Shown: positions 1 to 10,559, numbered from the stretch's first letter. The stretch is 64,000 nucleotides of DNA from Nematopogon swammerdamellus (GCA_946902875.1 OX336342.1:11091523-11155522); one strand, 5' to 3'. Notes: generated by a model not told the origin, from the sequence alone. Numbers and translations: made by a program.

Positions 1-1690
1 GCAGACACACAGATGGGAGGCGTCAAACTTATAACACCCCTCCTTTTGCGTCGGGGGTTAATAAAAATCAAATGAAAACAAATTATACTCGCTTATAAAT
101 CGAGAGCGGTTCAACCAATTTACTTGTGGTTTTTAACAATGGCGTCAGACATATCCTCGGAAGGTTACACAATTCATGACTATATTGTTATTTAACTTTA
201 TATTGTTAAACTTTAACGTTTGATGATGCCGCGGCATGCAGCTAGTGCTAATAACATTCAAAGTACCTTATTATATTTCTACTTATGTCGAGCTTTCTTC
301 GAAAAACCATTCAAGCGTTTTTGTTAAACAAAAGGCTCACAAGATTCTTAACAACATAACACAAAGTCACGTTTTGCTATCGACTAGATTTTACGCTCCG
401 AACGAACCTGCGCGGGAACTCAATCGAAGCGAGTTCTCTGCCATTACCGTCACTGTCGGCTCTCATTTGGAGCTTTGATTTTCATTTGGCTTTAGTATTT
501 CACGGTACATTATCGACCTTTCGCTTGTCGTTTTCCGAGTCATTGCCAGCTGTCAGATAATGTGGTTGAGTCACTTTGTTCTTTTTTAACAAATCAATCT
601 CGCGGCAAATCCCCGAAGTCAGACTTCTGAAGCCTCACCTTACTTAGATTTCTAGTCTAGTGTCACCGACTCCGTAATAAACTGTGCACAACGTTTGTGG
701 CCACATTGATATCTAGTATCTAGTATCTACAAAGTTCTAAAATTTATGTTAATTATGAAATGTTCAGCTTTCAAAACTTTGTCCTAAATCGTTCTTACGG
801 AGCACGGAGCTCGTCTTGTGTTTATTTCATCCCTTCGCAGCACTTTAATTTCGAGCAACATCCCCGCCCCCTCCCTGTTCCCAACGACGATGCACCGCCA
901 TTAACCAAAGCTAGGAGCGTTGATTAAGCGTACAATTAAAGCCATCATTCACTCGCTCTAATTTAAAACTCCGGTTTTTCTTTGCGCACTTAGTGCGGGC
1001 TTTAAATTAAGCAGTGCAAGTGAGGCGCTTAAAAAAACGAGCGAAACAGGGCGGGCTGCTCGTGTCGAGCGCTCCAGATGTTAACGATATATTTTACGGT
1101 GGAATTTCGGCCGAACAACGTCGCGTCGCGTGCGCGCTGCTGCCTTATTGTACGGAAGCTTGGATGGAAGAGTGCGGGGCGGAGGAGGCGCTTCGCAGCC
1201 GGCTCTGTGAAGAGTTCGTTGAGAGAAAGCCTTGTATGCTCACATAATAAAGTGGAAAATACTCGTGGAACCTTATCAAATCTCGCTCACTACATCCCCG
1301 TCTATGTATTTAGAAACGAGTGGAGCAATCTTCGAATGTGACAAGGTTCTAGCTTCACACGGGCGGCGCGTCTTGCTGCTAGCGTCGTCGCTCGTAGCTT
1401 CGCTTCGTCATTGCACCATATTGCAGCAATTTTTCGTTGAGCTTACTTGAGTGCATATTTAACTGACTTCGAAAAACCCGGTCAAGTGAGAGTTAGACTA
1501 GCATGGCAAGATTTAGCATTTTCTCAAAATCTATGACTAGAATGTGCCTATATCGTGCCAGAATTTTGAAACAATCATTAATAGGAAAAAAATCGTCGAC
1601 GAACATGCAGTTGTTTTATCAACTTCAAAACGAAATTTTCAAAGCAAGTAGTTGGTTAGTGGTTATTGCCATATTATATATTTTTAAAAT
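1..1690. other. Non-coding AT-rich stretch, nothing recognised
   Basis: No reading frame here has a recognisable domain or splice-site pattern. The short open frames (up to about 87 codons) overlap one another on different frames, as chance frames do. Near 706-729 a TATCTAG-type unit is repeated about three times. A GC-richer patch at 1015-1215 stays open in two frames but shows no motif I know. Confidence 0.5.
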
Positions 1691-1701
1691 TTGATACGAT
1701 C

Positions 1702-1772
1702 CGGTTGTAGAGCGTCGTCCTGTCGCACGGAGACGTGCAAGTTCGTGCGACTGAGACGACGCTCTACAACCG
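1702..1772. repeat. 71-bp hairpin (inverted repeat)
   Basis: Arms 1702-1728 and 1745-1772 are reverse complements apart from a one-base indel and a mismatch, around a 16-nt spacer. The length and loop size resemble a miRNA precursor, but a small fold-back element or template-switch scar is just as likely. No flanking duplication is obvious. Confidence 0.6.
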
Positions 1773-1834
1773 AATTGTCTCATTCTAAAGCTCGATGTAC
1801 ATTAATTTACCGCCGGGTCCTGTACTAGTGTTAC

Positions 1835-1975
1835 TTTTTTTTTTATGTAAACCGGTTTGGGTGGCTTAGTCGGAGGGGCTAAAGCGCATGCATGCATGAA
1901 GCCTACCACCTAGTAAGTGGCAAGGGAAGCGACCTACAGTTTTACACCGGTTCCGAACGGTGAAGCAGCAGGACT
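1835..1975 (-). repeat. SINE-B fragment
   Basis: A T-run at 1835-1845 is followed by a TGTAA-ACCGG start, a GGCTTAGTCGGAGGGG block and the CCTACCACCTAGTAAG module, as in the better copies at 28833-29065 and 58890-59130. The T-run on the left means the A-tail is on the minus strand. The middle of the element is deleted. Confidence 0.6.
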
Positions 1976-2130
1976 TAAAAATAGAGTAAATTATTCTCCT
2001 TATTTGATTAAATTATTAATTGGAACCAAAATAGAGGTATATTAATGTTAATAATACTATTGAATAAATAAAATTCCAATTAAAAATAGGAATGCACGTA
2101 AGTTTCTTCGTCAGAAAAAACTCGTTGGTA

Positions 2131-2205
2131 CACGCCGACGGGATTCGAACCGCGGACCTCTCGCATGAGAAGCCGATGCCCAAACACGTCGCTTACTTAC
2201 AAGTA
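2131..2205 (-). repeat. tRNA-like sequence (probable tRNA-derived SINE head)
   Basis: On the minus strand there is a strong tRNA B box (GGTTCGAATCC), preceded by an anticodon-arm-like hairpin (TCTC-ATGC-GAGA). The acceptor and D-arm portion does not fold into a convincing cloverleaf, so I read it as a tRNA-derived repeat and not a tRNA gene. A decayed relative lies at 59211-59262. Confidence 0.5.
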
Positions 2206-2696
2206 AAGTCCGTGAATACCTCGGCTGCTTGCGGACCAATGTTCACAGCTCCACCTTCCCCCGCTCGTCCTCAGAAGCAGCTCCACCGCTCGTATATCAG
2301 GCTGCCCCCTCCCCTTCGCCCCCCCCACCCCTGCGCGCCGCCGGTGCTACTCGAGACCTGAGTGACGAATAAATCTTATCTGGCTCAGTCTGCACTTCAT
2401 AGCGGGAGCGAAGAGTCCAATTTATTATGAACTCCATAACTCATTAGCCAGAGGTCGGTTAGAAGAGGACGCATTTCACATTAATAAATCTAACGCACTC
2501 GCAGTCGCCACAGTAAGGAGCTAAGTAAATAGGTTTTAGGCTTCGGATGAGGTGGGGGCCAACGGCACAGATAACCAAGTGGTTCATGCAGAACGTCACG
2601 AATATTATAATATGATTTTTTTGGATCTGAACAAAAATTTCACAAATTGGGTAACCATATTTGGACGGCGTCGTTGCCAATTTCGTGAAAGATCTG
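2206..2696. other. Non-coding stretch
   Basis: There is no supported gene. A C-rich patch lies at about 2309-2337. The frames at 2459-2811 overlap on both strands and carry no recognisable motif. Confidence 0.5.
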
Positions 2697-3026
2697 TGTG
2701 GGGCCGGTACTTAAAAAGAATAGCCTCACTGCATCTCTCCCCGTGCATGTCGAAAAAGGCGACTAAGGGATAAGGACAAGATGCCGTGCTAAAGGGCGAC
2801 AGGCTCGCCACCTCTCACCTTGGCACGTTATTTCCACCGAGTCATGCAGCAGGTGGGTCTTCGTGCCTTACTTGCTGCTTGATCGATTGAATCTTGTTCG
2901 AGTACTTTGGGAAACGTGGTGGTCGGTGTTGTGCTGTAATTTACCAGAGTTCTTGCAGCACAACACCGATTACTCTGCTCACCCCGATTGTCGGGATTCA
3001 GCGTGTGTTATATGTATGTATGTATA
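2697..3026 (+). repeat. R-repeat, near full-length copy
   Basis: Begins GTGTGGGGCCGGTAC, has an internal GGCGACTAAGGGATA block and a GTGGTCGGTGTTGTGC block, and ends in a short (ATGT)n tail. Other copies or pieces lie at 7190-7516, 8708-8755, 10395-10555, 40685-40840, 43700-43797, 48478-48645 and 55535-55757. The ATGT tail resembles that of the LINE fragment at 13120-13508, so a LINE-mobilised SINE is my inference. Confidence 0.65.
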
Positions 3027-3495
3027 AATTATCTGAAGTCATTGAAGCCACTTTAGACTAACCATTCTAGCCCGAACGCGGTGTTTTGCCCTAATTTTCC
3101 AAACAATTTTCATAAGTTCAGAACTAAAGTCGGTATGAAACACGAAGTAATACGGTGAACCTGCATACATTTGGAGTTATGTTACATCTTCCGTACAAAG
3201 TTTGCTAGATACATAAATGTATGTACACCGTACGCATTTAATATCTGTTACGTACGAATATAACATTTTCCGACACAATGAACTCTAATATCCAAATATT
3301 AGAAAATTCCAACATCCACCGCCGCGCCGTCGCAACCTCCGTGCACTACTATACACGCATACATTCACGGTGTCCACCAACTTATATTGGAGAATAACTA
3401 GTAATATGTAGGTACACTTGGCTCCAAAAGAGCAAAAACATTAATGTAACACCTTACTACGCTCAAATAAGTGCTTGTGCGGCAAGGTTCTAGAG

Positions 3496-3998
3496 TTTTT
3501 TTTATTTAAACTGACACGGTTAGCTACATCACCTACAACATCCATGATGTCATAACACCTTGGTGAACTAGGTGCCATGTCAGTGCTTCTCTTCGGTCGT
3601 GCCTGCTACACTGAACTAGAAGGAAAACACGATCTATTTGCATAGGCGTTTGAACCTACCGTGCGGTGGTACCAATCCGGGCGGGTTAAACCCTACCACC
3701 TAGTAAGGTAATAAAAAGGGAAGGGACCTAACAGTTTTACATGGAATCAGAGCAACTGTTAGCCTCCAACGATGGAGGGGTCATCCATCCAAGTACTGCA
3801 GGTCTATTCTTGTAAATTCTGACAGCGGACTCAGCGCTGTTGTGGCGCTGAGAGCCATTTACCAAAGTGGCTCTCAGCGCCACAACAGCGCTGATTCCGC
3901 TGTCAGAATTTACAAGAATAGACCTGCTGATCTTGCCCAGGTGTGCTTATGATCACGACCGACAGTTGACCGACCGCACCACTGAGCTACCGAGGTTG
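3496..3998 (-). mobile_element. SINE-5S copy, split by a fold-back insertion
   Basis: Minus-strand copy of the composite SINE described at 40878-41261. The T-run and GACACGGTTAGCTACATC tail start at 3496, and the tRNA-like head ends near 3998. The 5S-like region is broken at AAGTACTG by the 128-bp palindrome at 3799-3926. A CTG is present on both sides of the insert and looks like a 3-bp target duplication. Confidence 0.75.
3799..3926. mobile_element. Near-perfect 59-bp-arm fold-back element
   Basis: Arms 3799-3857 and 3868-3926 are reverse complements with a single mismatch, separated by a 10-nt loop. The termini read CAGGTCTATTC / GAATAGACCTG. It sits inside the SINE at 3496-3998, and an undisrupted copy of the same SINE region (near 57670) shows the target without it. 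CTG (3796-3798 and 3927-3929) flanks both ends. It has no coding capacity. The high arm identity suggests a recent event. It could be a MITE with 3-bp duplications or a hairpin produced by replication. Confidence 0.8.
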
Positions 3999-3999
3999 A

Positions 4000-6487
4000 A
4001 ACCAATGTCGTGCCACCGCCCGGCGCCCGCCGAACCGTCCAATCTGCTTAAGGCTTTAAATAGAGAACGTCGACTGATTGGGGTGGCAGCGACCAAAGGG
4101 TTTTTAAAATTATCCTAAATTTATAGAAGTACTTGCAAGCGCAGCAATCCCCTTATACACGTGGTACTATACAATCACCACCCGTACCACCGCCACACTA
4201 TCACCTTTTTCACTTTTAACTCACGAGATTCTGCAAATTCAGGAAGGGATAGAGACGGCGCCCAAAAACCTAAAGCTTAATTTAATTTAAACCTAGATTT
4301 TACCTAATTATCTTTCCATAAAATAATGATTGTGAGTTATGTACCGTACATCACGTCCATCATAAAATAATTTAGGAAAGAGGCTCTCCAATCTTCTTTC
4401 CTATGTTGAAACATTTGTCCAACAAGACCCACTCACGTTTGCCGCTGACGCTGTGACGTCACTATGGCGTTAGTGTGTAATTGCATTCTACGGGCCGGCA
4501 AACTTGAATGGGATGCGTTGTAGATTCGAATTGATTACAAATTGTCTTTCATAACTCACTTCGCTTTCGTCTCTATAACCGCTTTAACTGGGTCACCGCA
4601 AGGGTTAACTTGAGCTAGGATGACCGCAAAACTAACCTAAACTCCAATCATTATTTACGCTCAGTCACTAACTAGTAATGTCTAAGGCGGAAGTTCTTCC
4701 ACAGAGCCTTCGCCGCTCGACTCGACCTTGCAATCGACAGGAGGCTTCAATAAATCACCACGCTCTCGACGTAGCAGAGAAAGGGCGCTTTGGGACGACA
4801 TGATGAAAACAACGAGAGCTGTAACGCGTTCAACGAATGGCGTGTAAAAATATTTTAACCTAAACATATTTGTACAGTCGGCTCCAGAAGACGTGTCATT
4901 CATTAGTACATCTTAAGATCGCTTGCGCAAACGCTAGCTTGCTGATTGGCCCCAATAAACAATGTTACATAAATTATATACACAAAATGATTACTGTACA
5001 AACGACATAAAAACTACGAATAAACACGTAAAAATAAATTAATTGTAGCTTAAAACAAATGAAACCTCAATTTTATCAGCTAACTGAAGCCGTCGAGAGA
5101 ATTGCTCTATGACTGGCGATGGCTCAACCCGCATCGTGGCAGTCTCTCGAGAGGTTAATTATTTTTAAGTTTTTTTGTTTTGTTTTAGTTAGTAATTGAA
5201 TACATTATATTATATAGTTTAGAGCCAAACTCTATATTTCCGAACCTAATTATATATACATACATATACACATAAAATATACATATATATATATGATAAT
5301 AAAAATTATCGAAAATATTTAATCAGTAGGCACACAAAATTTATAGGAAAGAAATAGAACATAGGTGAAATATTATTCTACGACTACTGAAGCATCCATT
5401 TTATCTAGGTAGAATATCCCGTGTGGGAAGAATTACAATTTATTTTTTTATGTGTTACATACAGCAAAAACAAATCCTTCAAACATCCTTTTCAGGTCAA
5501 GTTTTTCCCCTCGAGCGAATACATTCTATTATTTTATCATCAGTGTTCGTAAAAAAGTACGGAAATTCACGCCTCTCAAATCAACTGGCAGCTCAGCGGT
5601 GGACGAACAAAAAAAAACATTTCCTCTGTCAAAAAGAGCGAGTCAACTTTATTTTTGGGATCTCTACAAAACACATACAAAATTAGGGTGTTTTTTTTTT
5701 ATTTTGCTGGAACAGAAGCCACAAACTTGTCTAATGTCTTACAAATAGCTCGAAATTAATTAAATACTTTGCCATTCAGAGGGTGAATGCTGCATCCGTC
5801 CTTGGGACAATGTGTTTGGCCCCTATAGAGGAAATCTTTTATTTATAAGTGTATTTGAATACATTGTTTATTGAATTGAATTGAATACAATAAAAATATA
5901 AAAAAAAAAATTAATAATTTTCAATCAAATTAATTCAAGATCTTGTATCTCTAAACCGTAAGTAAAATTTTACTATTAGATAATTCGATAAAAACTTTTA
6001 AAATGGAGGCGGGGTGAGGGGATAAAATTAATGTGCAGGACAAAAGTGTTACAAAGTATCATACTAAATGTCAGTTTTGTCCAAGTCTGTGTGACAGGAT
6101 TTGTGAATAATTTTGTATGATACCTAAACACTTATTTATTTTCCCTTCGAAGATTGGATATCTAAATTGCTTTATTCACATTTGTAACAATAAATCGTTT
6201 GATACGTTCGCCTCTCTAGAGCGCTAATCGCAAAGAGTCTTAAGTCCTAAACTCTCCACACTAAAATACTACAACACTCATTGTAAATCTTCGCACACAG
6301 AGGGTACCGTAGCAATATGTTCTTTCTTACACGTATGGCGAGTATGCGCAGCAATCACGCGGTCGCACTCGCATATATCTCGCGTATCGCGCCATCTGTC
6401 GGTGTCCGTTCATCTTTTGTAGTTAAAATGTTTGAATAATTTGGTAGATGGCGTCTTCTGCATAGTATGATACTTGTATGGTGGACA
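4000..6487. other. Non-coding AT-rich stretch, nothing recognised
   Basis: There are no supported genes. Contains low-complexity T/A runs and a TA-rich tract near 5260-5296. Chance frames (for example 5423-5748) carry no motif. A T-rich, GC-poor composition fits intron or intergenic insect DNA. Confidence 0.5.
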
Positions 6488-6650
6488 CCATACACCCTTA
6501 ATTTTTTTTACTTTTTGCTGTTTTTATTATTTTGTTAGTATATCTGCCATAATAACACACATTCTGACGGACATCCCTCGGACGGACGGACAGACAGACG
6601 GCAGCCGAGCAGTACCTCGCGCGTGGGTTTAGTAATAGGCTGGCTATACT
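6488..6650 (-). repeat. D-repeat fragment (minus)
   Basis: Shows the reverse complement of the D-repeat interior (compare 29328-29733): a TTATTATTTTGTTAG-like stretch, CATAATAACACA, then GGACGGACAGACAGACGG and GTTTAGTAATAGGC. It lacks both ends. Confidence 0.55.
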
Positions 6651-7189
6651 AGTGATCCCGCTTCGTAGTTGGCGTGGCGGAAGCGGTCCGCTCACACTTT
6701 TGTCCATAAGTAATTTACTGGAACTAATACAAGCCCATTGTGGAGTCCACAGCGGATAAATGATTGTGCTCGTGACAATGCACCCTTTATTCAAACAGAG
6801 AGCTTTCGAACAGATTGCTCGGCCGAACTGAATGCTATAAGCACTGAGCGCAACCTGCTGCCGCCGCCTCCAGTTCAATTGGTTATCCAATTGTTTCAAT
6901 AAACAATAACAGATCAACAGATGTGTCGACTGAATGTGAACGGTTGAAAGTTTTATTGACACCGTCGTGGTCATGTCTACACTTATTTATCTCAAAGTAC
7001 TGGTATAAGCAATAAAATATAATGAATACCTACGTACCTATGTATTTTACTTTTTTCTGTGAAAGAATGAGCATAGTTTATTTTTTTCTGTTAATAAATA
7101 GATGTACTGAGTTTCTTAAGAAACGTGTTATATTGAAATAATAATACTTATTCTAATAAAATTGTATTCTAATATAAATAATATAATTT
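6651..7189. other. Non-coding stretch
   Basis: There is no supported gene. A minus-strand frame of 158 codons (6498-6974) runs across the D-repeat fragment and unrelated flank and has no recognisable domain, so I regard it as chance. Confidence 0.5.
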
Positions 7190-7516
7190 AAATACATACA
7201 CACACGCTGAATCCCGACAATCGGGGTAAGCAGAGTAACCGGTGTTGTGCCGCAATAACTCTGGTAAATTACAGCACAACACCGACCACCACGTTTCGCA
7301 AAGTATTCGGACAAGATATCTATCAAGCAGCATGTAAGGCACGAAGGAAGACCCACCTGCTGCATGGACTCGGTGGAAGCACCGTGCCAAGGTGAGAGGT
7401 GGCGTCCCTGCCGCCCTTTAGCACGGCATTTTGCCTTTATCCCTTGGTCGCCTTTTATGACATGCACGGGGAGAGATGCAGTAGGGTTTTATTTTTACGT
7501 ACCGGCCCCACACGGT
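7190..7516 (-). repeat. R-repeat, near full-length copy (minus)
   Basis: Reverse-complement counterpart of 2697-3026. The tail (TACATACACACACGCTG) is on the left and the GGCCCCACACGGT start on the right. The two copies are close in length and collinear throughout, which defines the family boundaries. Confidence 0.65.
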
Positions 7517-8321
7517 AATAATTTAAATGTGTTACAAAATCATCGCCAATATTACTTTTCTTTCCTTCAAGGGTTCCGACGGCAAAACCTTTCAACTTCG
7601 TTGAACGTGTCAGCTACTGCCGATCTCGGCTATGCAAGTCGCTTAAAGCCACCTTGAAATAAAGTTGCAACAACCGCCGCCGCTCTGCTGCTGCTACTGC
7701 TGAGCTCGTGCTGTGTCCATGCGGACGGGGGCCGGGCGGGGCGGGAGGCACGCGCGTTATCTCGCCTCCGTTGAAAAAACACTTCCGGGTCTTTCCTGGG
7801 TAAAACTTCTTCCTCACTTGCCTACTGAAGATTTGGTGCGAGATTCTTGTGCACTCTACGAAATATCTCTCGTACTATATGACACCCTACAAGCAAATCG
7901 TACTACAATTAAGTATATTAGTTAGTAGTATACAACAAACAAATTAATACTAGATTAACTTACAAAAACTTAAAATTAAGATTACTTTTAAAAATAATAA
8001 TATAATATTATAGTAGGTATATTAGGGGTAATACCGAATTTTCGAAGGTTGCATAATTTCAAAATTCGTTCGGCTTTATTTACTGACCCGTCCCCCGACT
8101 TCTTTAAATAAACGAAAATCATGTTTAACTTTTTAAGGATTGTTGATGTGTTGGGGTTTTTTTTAATTCGTAATTTTACTTTTTTTAATACAGTTTTATT
8201 GTGTTAAAGAGGGTGTGTATATCTGACAACAGGGGTATTTCCGTATTACTTCAGTAGCAGCTCACTACATTGTATGTAGGAACGTTTACTTTTACCGTGT
8301 TACTTCATCATTTTCGTCTTG
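7517..8321. other. Non-coding stretch with a GC-rich patch
   Basis: At 7670-7780 a GC-rich patch holds CCGCCGCCGC and a CTGCTGCTGCTACTGCTG run, followed by AT-rich DNA with T-runs. No gene is supported. Confidence 0.45.
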
Positions 8322-8460
8322 TTATTTATAAGGAATCACTGACGTGGTTGGCTACATTAACTACCATAATTTCAGCACACACCACCTCGGTGAACTAGGT
8401 ACAATATCAGTGCTTCCCTTCAGTCGGGCCGGCCACACTGAACTGGATCGAAACACCATT
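8322..8460 (-). repeat. SINE-5S 3' fragment (minus)
   Basis: Holds the GACGTGGTTGGCTACAT tail region, GGTGAACTAGGTAC and CACACTGAACTGGATCG blocks of the SINE at 40878-41261, diverged and lacking the head. Confidence 0.55.
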
Positions 8461-8484
8461 TTTAAATAGACGCTAAGACATTAC

Positions 8485-8680
8485 TTTCTTTCAGTGCTGT
8501 ATTACATGGCCGCATAGCAGCCTCGGCTGTGTTCTCCTCTAGTCCAGTATAGCCAGCAATCCAAGGAAGTCTCCGGTATGGCACCTACCTTCTCGGAGGT
8601 GATATTGGCTGGTTGGAGCATGCGCTCTGGCCCCTCCGAATCAGTCACCATACCGGATTATATAAAAAAAAAACACCTCG
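8485..8680 (+). repeat. SINE-B copy (plus)
   Basis: Runs from TACATGGCCGCATAGCAGCC through TAGTCCAGTATAGCCAGCAA and TTCTCGGAGGTGATATTGG to CATACCGGATTATATAAAAA. It is collinear with the reverse complement of 28833-29065. It shares the CAGT-TCAGTGTAGCC-like block with SINE-5S, so the two families look like modular relatives with different 3' tails. Confidence 0.6.
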
Positions 8681-8707
8681 TAAGGTTAGAAGGAAAGGGT
8701 CAAGGGT

Positions 8708-8755
8708 CTACCGTACATACATACATACCACACGCTGTATTCTGACAATCGGGTT
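8708..8755 (-). repeat. R-repeat tail fragment (minus)
   Basis: TACATACATACATACC-type tail followed by ACACGCTGTATTCTGACAATCGGG, the 3' end of the R-repeat (compare 7190-7225). Confidence 0.5.
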
Positions 8756-8799
8756 AATAGTCTAGGCAAAATTTTTAAAAAAGGCTTCCGTTCAATGCA

Positions 8800-8887
8800 A
8801 TGGATGCAAGTTTGGACGCAAGTAACAAGTTACTTGCATCATCCATGCAATCACTGGTTGTGACTCGACGTCCAAACTTGCATCCAT
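8800..8887. repeat. Inverted duplication at the 5' break of the gene fragment
   Basis: Segment 8800-8818 is a perfect 19-bp reverse complement of 8869-8887. Inside it, 8818-8826 pairs with 8829-8837 across a 2-nt loop. The left side therefore reads as an inverted partial copy of the exon that starts just to its right. Confidence 0.75.
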
Positions 8888-9586
8888 AACGAAGATAGGC
8901 GGCTGGAAAGTTTTCTGTGCAGAAAACTGCGAGCTTCTGAGTGGACTTGGATGCTGTCCACTTAGTGAGGACGTTCTCAAGAATGTAGAGGCGTTCGTCG
9001 TCAAATTATATAAGGTACAGTAGGCATACGTTTTCAAGTTGAGTTCACGCAATCAATAAATAAAAAAATTATTTATTCGTTTAATTAATTAAACAAACAC
9101 TTAAATTTTGCATACAGGTTGATCCTGGCGTTTCATGTGCAGATGATGCCCGCAGTATTTTATTTGGAGCTGTGAGAAAGCCAGAATCTCTCCCACCTAC
9201 AACACATGCACTTCGGCTTCACATCAAAAGGTGCCACTACCAAGTAAGTTGGCCTGAAACCATCAGAATAAAAAACATAAAAGACTGTAAAAACGTTCTT
9301 TAATCTATTTATTAATTGGCAGGTATGTGTATGGGAGAATGCTCACCTTCCCAAGCCATCTCTTCCATTGCTGGAAGACTGCGGCTGGACCATAGATGGC
9401 GAGCAAGTAATTCCACGTTTTATGATGCTTGATCCCATTCCTAAGACGTGCCCAGAAGTTATTGTTTGCCACTGTAAAGGACTTTGCAACTCAAAGAACT
9501 GTGGTTGTAGGAAAGCAAACGTCCCTTGTTTAAAACTGTGTACTCCCTGCAAACGTACCTGTTTTAATTCTGGAGAGACACAGTAA
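8826..9586 (+). pseudogene. 3' end of an uncharacterised invertebrate gene family (HAITGCDSTS motif, Cys-rich C-terminus), 5'-truncated
   Basis: Three phase-0 segments join with clean GT-AG introns. Segment A (8826-9014, 63 codons) holds HAITGCDSTSK, a family signature I recall as HA(L/I)TGCDTTS, and ends CPLSEDVLKNVEAFVVKLYK. Intron 1 is 9015-9117 (103 bp). Segment B (9118-9243, 42 codons) holds LPPTTHALRLHIKRCHYQ. Intron 2 is 9244-9322 (79 bp). Segment C (9323-9586, 88 codons with stop) starts VCVWEN and ends in a Cys-rich stretch (CHCKGLCNSKNCGC and further Cys pairs) resembling the tesmin/TSO1 CXC spacing. AATAAA follows at 9613. A TAA at 8823-8825 and the inverted duplication at 8800-8887 cut the frame, so the upstream coding region is absent. 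Proteins of this type are, to my recollection, multicopy and unnamed in arthropods and cnidarians, possibly part of a mobile element. The function is unknown. Intact splice sites and no stop within the three segments imply a recent break or retained constraint. Confidence 0.7.
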
Positions 9587-9612
9587 TATGTTTGATTGCC
9601 TCTAAGTTTTTT

Positions 9613-9618
9613 AATAAA
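9613..9618 (+). terminator. Candidate poly(A) signal
   Basis: AATAAA lies 27 bases after the stop codon of the fragment ending at 9586. It matches the canonical signal, but usage is not shown. Confidence 0.45.
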
Positions 9619-9655
9619 CATAACCAATGTTTTTAAACGTGTATTTGTTAATTCC

Positions 9656-9979
9656 TTATGCACAAAAACATACAACTACACATTTTGAACGTGTTCCTGT
9701 GTCAAAAGGGGGCTTTACAGCGACAATATCGAATTTCAGCACCATATTGGCCGCCATCTTGAATATCTCACTTCCGGTCGGTACTTCGCTCAGGCAACCG
9801 ACATATTCGGATTCAGCAGGGTCAATATAGGGGGAAATGACCTTTTGCTCAAAAGTAATATTCCATGCTTCTAGTGGTGATCCATGAGAGTGTATGATGC
9901 GCGCGGGAATACCTCGACGCGATAAACTGTGGTTCGAGAACCATTGTTCACATGAATATGAATTAGATGTAATTTTCAA
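9656..9979 (-). CDS. Unrecognised 107-codon open frame, convergent with the gene fragment
   Basis: This minus-strand frame runs from an ATG at 9979 to a stop at 9656. I do not recognise the product. It reads evenly, with mixed composition and no low-complexity runs, and contains WFSNHSLSRRGIPARIIHSH. It is tail to tail with the fragment at 8826-9586, ending about 70 bases from that stop. A GGATTCAGCAGGGTC string within it recurs at 10303, just outside the frame, so at least part is repeated DNA. It may be a remnant of the same mobile or multicopy unit, or chance. I would not treat it as a gene without expression evidence. Confidence 0.2.
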   Translation of the reverse strand: MKITSNSYSCEQWFSNHSLSRRGIPARIIHSHGSPLEAWNITFEQKVISPYIDPAESEYVGCLSEVPTGSEIFKMAANMVLKFDIVAVKPPFDTGTRSKCVVVCFCA

Positions 9980-10254
9980 GATAAATGCATAAGCTATAAA
10001 ACGTCTTTAGATAATTTTTTCATAACTGCTGTCACTTTCCTACAAATTGAGAAGAAATACAAAAAAAAATTTTTTTTTACTTTTTCATCGAATGTCGAAG
10101 GCTGTATCTCAAAAACTACTTATCGTATCGATATAAATTTAGCACTTATGTTTAGGAAATTTAATGTAGATAAAGTTCTTCTTCGAAAATTTGCTCCTAT
10201 CTGTAACCGTTTTTCTGTAAAATAAAAAAAACTACGGCTAGGGACACTTCGGAG

Positions 10255-10290
10255 GGGAAATGGGGGGAAGGGGGGGAGGGGGGGAGGGCA
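10255..10290 (+). other. G-run cluster (potential G-quadruplex)
   Basis: Five G-runs of 3-7 bases are separated by one to a few bases. That is enough for an intramolecular G-quadruplex by the usual pattern. Confidence 0.55.
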
Positions 10291-10394
10291 AACGGCATTT
10301 TTGGATTCAGCAGGGTCGAATTAGTAAGAAAACACCGTTTACCAAAAAGTTATATGATTTGCTTCTAAAACTTAGATTTTCAGAAAATTTGACT

Positions 10395-10555
10395 AGACTA
10401 TAAGCAGAGAAATCGATGTTGTGCTGCTAGTACTCTTGGAAATTACATCACAACACCTACCACCAAGTTTAGCAAAGTATTGGGACAAGATAACTATCAA
10501 GCAGCAAGTAAAGCACGAAGACCCACCTGCTGCATGACTCGTTGGAAGTTTTTAC
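10395..10555 (-). repeat. R-repeat fragment (minus)
   Basis: Matches the tail half of 7190-7516: GTTGTGCTGCTAGTACTC, CACAACACC-ACCACCA, GATAACTATCAAGCAGCAAG and CCCACCTGCTGCATGACTC. Confidence 0.6.
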
Positions 10556-10559
10556 ACCC

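Noticed and set aside
2131..2205. A functional tRNA gene
   Set aside because: B box is good but the acceptor stem and D arm do not pair, and a decayed relative exists at 59211-59262.
6498..6974. 158-codon minus frame
   Set aside because: Runs through a D-repeat fragment into unrelated flank; no domain, no splice pattern.
9343..9675. 110-codon minus-strand frame
   Set aside because: Antisense of the Cys-rich terminal exon; the plus-strand reading has splice sites, family motifs and a poly(A) signal.
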